64,000 nucleotides of DNA. It comes from UBA965 sp040396955 (lineage in GTDB: Bacteria > Chloroflexota > Chloroflexia > Chloroflexales > Roseiflexaceae). The stretch's first letter is position 1. Each line of letters starts with the position of its first letter. This document shows, one piece after another, positions 58,773 to 64,000 of this stretch. A program made the translations under genes and the position numbers. The stretch lies in NCBI GenBank assembly GCA_040396955.1, contig JBBAWX010000002.1, forward strand, positions 62,001 through 126,000. Direction: 5' to 3'. Below the pieces are notes generated by a model. The model had not been told where the DNA came from. It ran no database searches and saw only the letters and a program-made list of their open reading frames with translations.

Positions 58773-60296
58773 TTAGGGGAGGTACAACAACGGATCTACC
58801 GGCTTGCCACCCACCTTCACCGTGAAATGTAAGTGGACACCGGTCGAATACCCGCCACCAGCAGCATCGTAGGTGCTCCCCATCATGCCGATGTAGTCAC
58901 CCATGTCGACGATTTCACCTGTGCGCACCACCGGCTGCTTGAGCATGTGTCCATACTGTGATTCTACCCCGTTGCCGTGGTTGATTTTCACGCAGTAGCC
59001 GTAGCCACGACACCATCCAGCTTCGATGACCCGCCCATAGCGCGCCGCAAATATGGATGTGCCGGCTTTATTCGCCAAATCGATGCCATTGTGGAACATG
59101 TAGTAGGGCTGTGAACGCCAACCAAACCCAGATGTGAAGGTCCCCGTTGACGGCCAAACCCAGCGCGGTGGTGGCCATGGCACGTTGCTTGCCACTGGCA
59201 ATCCCTCAATGAGACCATCCGACATCCCCAACAATGTCCCCTTCACCCAGCCAATTTCGCCAGGCGCAACTTCGAGTTTAACCCAGCCACCATAACGCGA
59301 CAACGGAATGAGGCGTTGCCCGTAGGCCAACGTGCCCACCTTGTCGAATGCTCGCCCTGGACCATCGCGCAGATTGGTCTCATCGTTGAGGACCGTCACC
59401 GTCTCGATGGCCTCCATTGTTGCCACCCCTTCAATGCTCCCATATTTGTCGATGACCGTTTGTGGATACTCAGGAAGCACGTACGGGATGAACACTTCAC
59501 GCCCAACCACCAAGTCGATGTCGGACTTCACCCGATTCGGTTTGAACAAAGTAATCGCCTGTGTCGATGCTCCATACTGCGCCGCAATACTCGCAACGGT
59601 TTCGTTTTCGGCAATGGTGTGTGAAATCCCTGGCAGGCGTGGGATGCGGAGCGTACTCCCCACAATAAACACGCGACCGTTTTGGAGCCCATTGGCCCAA
59701 AAGAGCTCTCGTGGCGACGTACGATAAAATTCAGCAACACTCCCCAATGTATCGCCGGATTGAATACGGTGATAAAAGAGAAACGGTGGCAACGCACTTG
59801 GTAAGGGAGTGACCATGTGTGGAACGGTCAACTCGGACGCACTCAACACCTGTGGCAATGGCGCATCAATGGGCGGAGTCATCTCTGTCGCCGAAATCTC
59901 ACTGATGGTCCGCTGTTGATCTTCGAGACCACTGTGGAGCACCACGGCTGGCCCAAACCACAAGGTGCAGAGCACGAGTGCTGTGATAGTGAGGTGATTG
60001 CTTACGTGCGGATCAATGAGCCGGTCGACAAGCAGTGGCGACTGGGTTGTTTCGATTTCGTGAGCAACCGGCGTGGTCATCAGCACCTGCCCTTGAAACG
60101 TGGCGCGTGCCGTGCGAACTGCTGCCGCTTGTGCGTTTTCACGCAAAATTAACTTGGCATAGTGTTGCTTCGTGGCAGCACCAAACGGCAGTGCGCTGAG
60201 CGCCTGCCACAGGTGACGACGTACCGTTATTTCACCGCGGCGCAAATAGCCAAACGCGGCAAGTATCGTTGGAACAGATGACTGTGGAATAATCAT
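58773..60296 (-). CDS. Membrane-bound M23 peptidase with LysM and SH3 domains
   Basis: A 507-residue protein. Residues 1-95 form a charged cytoplasmic-type N-terminal part of unknown fold, then one membrane segment at about 102-120. Two LysM domains follow (IQSGDTLGSVAEFYR and IAENETVASIAAQYG), then an SH3-like domain (TNLRDGPGRAFDKVG) and an M23 domain at about 385-507 with HNGIDLA and HLHF as the zinc ligands plus YGHM. It should cut or remodel peptidoglycan peptides outside. The start is uncertain: ATG at 60296 has no clear RBS. It is followed by murJ. Confidence 0.88.
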   Translation of the reverse strand: MIIPQSSVPTILAAFGYLRRGEITVRRHLWQALSALPFGAATKQHYAKLILRENAQAAAVRTARATFQGQVLMTTPVAHEIETTQSPLLVDRLIDPHVSNHLTITALVLCTLWFGPAVVLHSGLEDQQRTISEISATEMTPPIDAPLPQVLSASELTVPHMVTPLPSALPPFLFYHRIQSGDTLGSVAEFYRTSPRELFWANGLQNGRVFIVGSTLRIPRLPGISHTIAENETVASIAAQYGASTQAITLFKPNRVKSDIDLVVGREVFIPYVLPEYPQTVIDKYGSIEGVATMEAIETVTVLNDETNLRDGPGRAFDKVGTLAYGQRLIPLSRYGGWVKLEVAPGEIGWVKGTLLGMSDGLIEGLPVASNVPWPPPRWVWPSTGTFTSGFGWRSQPYYMFHNGIDLANKAGTSIFAARYGRVIEAGWCRGYGYCVKINHGNGVESQYGHMLKQPVVRTGEIVDMGDYIGMMGSTYDAAGGGYSTGVHLHFTVKVGGKPVDPLLYLP

Positions 60297-60478
60297 TAGA
60301 ATGCGTAAAAAAACGAATAAATTACCTGTTTGCAATCATACGATGCAATCCATTCACTGTCAACCAATGGTCGTCTTTACGACTCACACCAAGCAGTTGG
60401 GATCACATCTGTTGCGCAAGACTCGACCGCGACCACACATACGCAGTGACCGGTTCGGACAAAAATTCACAATTGTAC

Positions 60479-60484
60479 TATAAT
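60479..60484 (+). promoter_or_regulatory. Candidate -10 of the DUF151 gene
   Basis: A perfect TATAAT lies 47 bp before the ATG at 60532. The best -35 candidate, TTCGGA or TCGGAC (near 60454), is 18-19 bp away and weak. Confidence 0.5.
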
Positions 60485-60531
60485 ACCGACAATGTCATTC
60501 CGAATCAGATGTAAGACTGTGAGGTTCACGA

Positions 60532-61119
60532 ATGATTCGAGTCACCGTTGATAGCGTGCGTGTGAGTCTGCTCACACAAAATCGTGTCGTCGTACTGCGT
60601 GAAGCCGAAAGTCGCCGCTACCTGCCGATCTGGATTGGGCAATTCGAAGCCGACGCTATTTCGTTCGTCTTGCAAGATCTCAAACCCAAGCGCCCCATGA
60701 CCCACGATTTGCTACGTTCGACCATTCACTCCATGGGGGGCGAAATTACGCAGGTCGTCATCAACGACATCCAAGATACGACGTTTTTTGCACGTATCTA
60801 CATTCAGACGGCTAACGAACTACTCGAACTCGATGCCCGCTCGAGCGACGCCATCGCACTCGCGCTCCGCGCCGATGCGCCCATCTTCGTTGCGTCACAT
60901 GTACTCGACCAAGCCAGCGTGCCGTTCGATAACGAGGGGACCGCTGATGGGGTTACGCCAAAGGTCGACGACGAAAGCGATCTCCCTGAGCCCCCCGAAC
61001 CGTCCGCTGTCTCGGAGGCTCCCGCTGATGCCCCCATCGCCGACGATTCGCTCTCGCCGTTCCGTAATTTCATCAATTCACTCGATGAAGACGACGACAA
61101 ACCACGCAACCAGTCGTAG
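60532..61119 (+). CDS. Bifunctional nuclease family protein (DUF151)
   Basis: A 195-residue protein. The DUF151 domain spans about 1-130, with VVVLREAESRRYLPIWIGQFEADAI near 20 and the family strand RSSDAIALALRADAPIFV near 103. The last 60 residues are an acidic, Pro/Ala-rich tail that ends in EDDDKPRNQS and looks disordered. Plant and archaeal relatives show RNase and DNase activity, and the family is often found by tRNA or transport genes. GAGG upstream of ATG. A terminator follows. Confidence 0.9.
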   Translation: MIRVTVDSVRVSLLTQNRVVVLREAESRRYLPIWIGQFEADAISFVLQDLKPKRPMTHDLLRSTIHSMGGEITQVVINDIQDTTFFARIYIQTANELLELDARSSDAIALALRADAPIFVASHVLDQASVPFDNEGTADGVTPKVDDESDLPEPPEPSAVSEAPADAPIADDSLSPFRNFINSLDEDDDKPRNQS

Positions 61120-61138
61120 CTGATACTGAGTCAACTCC

Positions 61139-61178
61139 CTCCCCCGGCTTCCGTTGTTGTGAAGCTGGGGGAGTTTTT
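61139..61178 (+). terminator. Rho-independent terminator after DUF151 gene
   Basis: A 13-bp GC-rich stem with one G-T wobble (61139-61151 with 61161-61173), a 9-nt loop and a following TTTTT at 61174-61178. It ends the monocistronic DUF151 transcript 20 bp past its stop. Confidence 0.88.
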
Positions 61179-61201
61179 GTGTCATGTGTCTGTGTACCGA
61201 G

Positions 61202-61251
61202 TGTGGATAACTTGCTCTTTTTTGTGGATAACGTGTGTAAATTGTGGACAA
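61202..61251 (+). repeat. Three DnaA-box 9-mers at about 20-bp intervals
   Basis: TGTGGATAA stands at 61202-61210 and 61223-61231, and TGTGGACAA at 61243-61251, all on one strand. The 21- and 20-bp steps place them on the same DNA face, two helical turns apart, which would favour cooperative DnaA binding. Confidence 0.65.
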
Positions 61252-61652
61252 TTCCGCATCAGTACGCCAAATCATTCACAGTACATGACAAAAAGATGAC
61301 AGCGTGTTTAACAAATTGTTATCTCCGTTGCCACTCTAGTCAATCGAATGCACTGTATGGTGTCAGTGGTTGCTGGCAACGTACGGTTTCCTCGTCTGGT
61401 GGATAACCGGTGGAGAACGTGGGGATGCCCCGTGGACTGCCTGTGGAGGCGATTATGGTCAACTACGAGTTATCCACCGGTTTTGTGGAAAACGCTGTGG
61501 AGTGGTGGTGGAGCAGTGTGCACGAAATGTGGAGACATCGACACTGCGTCAGCACCGGTTGAAAAGCTGTGGAGAACTATACACCGGTTGTACACCATGA
61601 CAGAGCGCAGTAGAATCATCTCAAACAGGCATTCTCTACATTTCCACATCCC

Positions 61653-61708
61653 CTAATAAAGACTGCTGTTTCTTATACTTGTTTTTAAAAATATATCAAT
61701 ACAATAGG
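61653..61708. other. AT-rich stretch, possible unwinding element
   Basis: The stretch from CTAATAAAG to ATATATCAATACAATAGG is strongly AT-rich compared with the flanks. It lies between the DnaA-box cluster at 61.2-61.6 kb and further boxes near 61.78 kb. It would fit a DNA-unwinding element if this is an origin, or simply a promoter region. Confidence 0.4.
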
Positions 61709-61916
61709 GCGTTCCTTGAGACTCTGCGTCATGTCTCTGCAACTGCTGATCGGTGCACCAGCATGTGAGCACAGCGTTCTGTGGAGAAGTTGTGGATGTT
61801 GGGGAAAACAATCGCAACCCACAGTGACATTGTGGTACACTATACAAAGGTAAATATTGCATAGATGCGCCCGACCACCACTCCGGTTGTGGCGTTTGTA
61901 TGTGCGTGGAGCAAAC

Positions 61917-63758
61917 ATGAAGAGAGCCGAATTGCGCAATGTTGCAATTATTGCGCACGTAGACCACGGCAAGACCACATTGGTAGATGGCCTGTTGCGT
62001 CAGTCACGTATTTTTCGTGACAACCAGCACGTCAACGAGCGTGTGATGGATTCCAACGACCTCGAGCGTGAGCGTGGTATTACCATCATGGCCAAGAACA
62101 CTGCCGTGAACTACAAGGGGTCAAAGATCAACATCGTTGACACCCCGGGCCACGCCGATTTCGGTGGTGAAGTTGAGCGTGTGATGAACATGGTTGACGG
62201 TGTATTGTTGTTGGTGGATGCCGTTGATGGTCCGATGCCGCAGACGCGTTTTGTGCTTCGCAAAGCGTTGCAGGCAGGTCATCGAGCAATTGTTGTGGTC
62301 AACAAAATCGACCGCCCCAATGCGCGACCACAGTGGGTCGTGAATGAGACGTTTGATTTGTTCGTGGAGCTTGGTGCCAGCGACGAGCAGGCCGAGTTCC
62401 CGGTTGTCTATGCGAGTGCTCTCAACGGTATTTCTGGTACCGAACCCGATGCTCTGAGTGATTCACTGGAGCCGTTATTTGACGCTATTTTGGCGCATAT
62501 TCCGGCCCCTGATGTTGATCTTGATGCGCCGGTGCAATTGCTGGTTACCAACACTTTTTATGATGACTACCGTGGCAAAATCATGCTGGGGCGGATTCGT
62601 CGTGGCACGATGACCAAAGGTCAGGCTGTCACGCGCATCATGCACGACGGGACGCAACAAGCCGCCAAAGTGGTGCAGATTTTCACCTACAACGGTCTTG
62701 ATCGGAGCGAAGTAGAGTCGGCCTTGGCCGGTGATATTATCGCTGTGGCCGGCATTGCCGATGGCATGATTGGTGAGACGGTTGCCGACAGTCTGGCCCC
62801 AGAGCAGCTCCCGGTGATTGCCGTGGAAGAGCCCACGGTGCGCATGACCTTCGGTGTCAACACGAGTCCATTTGCGGGCCGTGAAGGCACCCACGTTACC
62901 TCGCGTAAGCTACGTGACCGTTTGTTTGTGGAGCGTGAGCGCGACGTGGCATTGCGTGTCGAAGAGACGGACGTTCCTGATGCATTTGTGGTGAGCGGGC
63001 GTGGTGAGCTACACCTGACCATTTTGATTGAGAACATGCGCCGTGAGGGGTATGAGTTCCAAGTATCACGCCCTGAGGTGATTTTGCGCCTCATCGACGG
63101 GGTACGCATGGAGCCCATTGAGCAGGTCGAAGTCGATGTCTCTGAGCAGTACCAAGGCACAGTCATTGAGCTCCTCGGACAACGGCGTGGCATCATGCAA
63201 AACATGAACTACCGTGAAGACGGCACCGTGTTGTTGACCTTCTTGGTGCCAACACGTGGTTTGCTCGGGTTCCGTCAGCAGCTGTTGACGTCGACGCGTG
63301 GTGAGGGCCAACTCAACACGTTGTTTTATGAGTATCAGCCGGTAACGGGGGAAATCAACACGCGCACCAACGGGTCGCTGGTTGCATCCGAGGCCGGGGT
63401 AACGACAACGTTCGGGTTGCACGGTGCTCAAGAGCGCGGCCAGCTCTTCATTGGGGCAGGTGTCGACATCTATGAGGGGATGATTATCGGGCAAAACAGC
63501 CGTGAGCGCGATCTTGAAGTCAATGTGTGCAAAAAGAAGCACTTGACCAACATTCGTTCATCGGGTGCCGATGATGCACTTCGGCTCGAGACACCACGGG
63601 TGTTGAGTCTTGACGATGCCGTTGAATACCTCGGCGACGACGAGTTGCTCGAAGTCACCCCGAAGGCCTACCGGTTGCGCAAGCGGTTGTTGTCGCTTGA
63701 TGAACGCAAGCGGGATCAGAAACGGCGTGAGATGGCGCTGCAAATCGAGCCCGTCTAA
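61917..63758 (+). CDS. typA: Translational GTPase TypA/BipA
   Basis: A 613-residue translational GTPase. G1 is AHVDHGKTTLVDGL near residue 13, the switch I ERERGITI near 50, G3 DTPGHADFGGE near 78 and G4 NKIDRPNA near 132; domains II, III, V and the BipA-specific C-terminal domain follow (GRGELHLTILIENMRREGYEF near 360, TNIRSSGADDALRL near 545). It binds 70S ribosomes and helps assembly or translation under stress such as cold. ATG at 61917 has GGAG 7 nt upstream; the 20 codons before it in frame look unlike the family. Confidence 0.96.
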   Translation: MKRAELRNVAIIAHVDHGKTTLVDGLLRQSRIFRDNQHVNERVMDSNDLERERGITIMAKNTAVNYKGSKINIVDTPGHADFGGEVERVMNMVDGVLLLVDAVDGPMPQTRFVLRKALQAGHRAIVVVNKIDRPNARPQWVVNETFDLFVELGASDEQAEFPVVYASALNGISGTEPDALSDSLEPLFDAILAHIPAPDVDLDAPVQLLVTNTFYDDYRGKIMLGRIRRGTMTKGQAVTRIMHDGTQQAAKVVQIFTYNGLDRSEVESALAGDIIAVAGIADGMIGETVADSLAPEQLPVIAVEEPTVRMTFGVNTSPFAGREGTHVTSRKLRDRLFVERERDVALRVEETDVPDAFVVSGRGELHLTILIENMRREGYEFQVSRPEVILRLIDGVRMEPIEQVEVDVSEQYQGTVIELLGQRRGIMQNMNYREDGTVLLTFLVPTRGLLGFRQQLLTSTRGEGQLNTLFYEYQPVTGEINTRTNGSLVASEAGVTTTFGLHGAQERGQLFIGAGVDIYEGMIIGQNSRERDLEVNVCKKKHLTNIRSSGADDALRLETPRVLSLDDAVEYLGDDELLEVTPKAYRLRKRLLSLDERKRDQKRREMALQIEPV

Positions 63759-63788
63759 GTTTCCGGTTTCTCCAACATACCGTCTCCC

Positions 63789-63813
63789 AAGAGGTCAGCA
63801 TTGCTGGCCTCTT
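63789..63813 (+). terminator. Hairpin after typA
   Basis: An 11-bp stem with one wobble pair (63789-63799, 63803-63813) and a 3-nt ATT loop lies 30 bp past the typA stop. No T-run follows. A -10-like TATACT is at 63829-63834, before the ABC exporter gene. Confidence 0.6.
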
Positions 63814-63884
63814 GTCATAAGCAAGTGGTATACTACTCTGGTCTGACAGGTATCGGTTCAGCTCTCATGTTTGAAGAGGGACGC

Positions 63885-64000
63885 ATGCATCAGTTACGGG
63901 CGCTCTGGCCATACGTATTGCGCTACCGCTGGCACTTTCTACTGGGGATGGTCTGTGCGGTGATTGGTACGTTGTTTGCGATTCAGGTGCCGCAGATGCT
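63885..64000 (+). CDS. ABC exporter, N-terminal fragment (partial)
   Basis: Only the first 38 residues are in the window, and the frame is still open at the edge. They read as a short basic start (LRALWPYVLRYRW) followed by a hydrophobic helix, the usual beginning of an MsbA/BmrA-type ABC exporter half-transporter. ATG at 63885 has GAGG before it; ATG at 63867 is an in-frame alternative. The family is inferred from this start alone; the nucleotide-binding domain lies outside. Confidence 0.6.
   Translation, partial: MHQLRALWPYVLRYRWHFLLGMVCAVIGTLFAIQVPQM

Larger units (their letters stand above)
61179..61916. other. Repeat-rich intergenic region with DnaA-box-like motifs
   Basis: This 738-bp gap before typA has no plausible gene. 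It holds two exact DnaA boxes (TGTGGATAA at 61202-61210 and 61223-61231) and at least six 9-mers with one mismatch (61243, 61398, 61470 on the other strand, 61484, 61568, 61780), nearly all pointing the same way. Many further TGTGGA hexamers occur. An AT-rich stretch lies at about 61653-61708. The layout looks like an origin or a DnaA-binding locus. The typA promoter must lie at its right end, but I found no convincing -35/-10 pair. Confidence 0.65.

Noticed and set aside
60301..60483. Small plus-strand open frame before the DUF151 gene
   Set aside because: It has no Shine-Dalgarno site, a composition unlike its neighbours and overlaps the likely promoter of the DUF151 gene.
61836..61846. TACACT/TATACA as the typA -10
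   Set aside because: No -35 at a workable distance could be found, so no promoter was called.

Overview
This 64 kb window looks like a core-gene-rich piece of a free-living bacterial chromosome. No phage block, IS element, CRISPR array or rRNA operon was seen. The best fit is a member of the Chloroflexota (Chloroflexia/Herpetosiphon-like). This is inferred from family content: a fused NDP-sugar pyrophosphorylase/phosphomannomutase-like protein, HEAT and SH3 membrane proteins with Thr/Pro/Ala-rich linkers, a Streptomyces-type prenyltransferase, a long Sua5 and a single-ORF LarC. Peptidoglycan genes are present (mltG, murJ, a rodZ-like gene, an LCP protein, an M23 peptidase, a gatD-like gene), and no lipid A or LPS-core synthesis genes were recognised. 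Starts were moved from the longest ORF to the codon with the best Shine-Dalgarno site where one was visible.

Layout. 0-10 kb: end of an MFS transporter, a FAH-family hydrolase, three overlapping GT2 glycosyltransferases (minus strand), tRNA-Cys, then an LCP protein, a clan GH-A glycosidase, an iron alcohol dehydrogenase and an O-antigen-ligase-like protein (plus strand); together a surface-polysaccharide locus. 10-20 kb: SRP RNA, Nudix, an ECF sigma/anti-sigma pair, an FGGY kinase, tRNA-Gln, a short GlmU, Prs, a CBS/CorC membrane protein, cytidine deaminase and the NDP-sugar pyrophosphorylase fusion. 20-32 kb: sbcD, a repeat-dense 450 bp intergenic region, gatD, fabF/fabD, larC, an antirepressor-like gene, a LOG protein, an aminotransferase, a HEAT/SH3 protein, mltG and aroE. 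32-46 kb: ugd/hisC, rex, mscS, and a compact plus-strand run from a flavin reductase through sua5, pgi, an amidohydrolase-CYTH fusion, coaE and a methyltransferase, then a GT4 and a prenyl diphosphate synthase. 46-64 kb: a BlaI-type regulator, rimO, yajQ, rodZ, dcd, a P1B-type ATPase, two Dpp/Opp ATPases, a renalase-like oxidoreductase, ccdA, Nudix, murJ, an M23 peptidase, a DUF151 nuclease, an 800 bp repeat-rich intergenic region, typA and the start of an ABC exporter.

The most unusual signals are non-coding. The intergenic regions near 21.4 kb and 61.2-61.8 kb are packed with DnaA-box 9-mers, and the first also carries seven copies of a second motif, WTATCCCACA. No dnaA or dnaN lies in the window, so an origin, a DnaA-titration site and a regulator-binding array all remain possible. 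The most unusual proteins are the amidohydrolase-CYTH fusion, an LCP protein with an anti-sigma-type zinc finger, and a GlmU without its acetyltransferase half.
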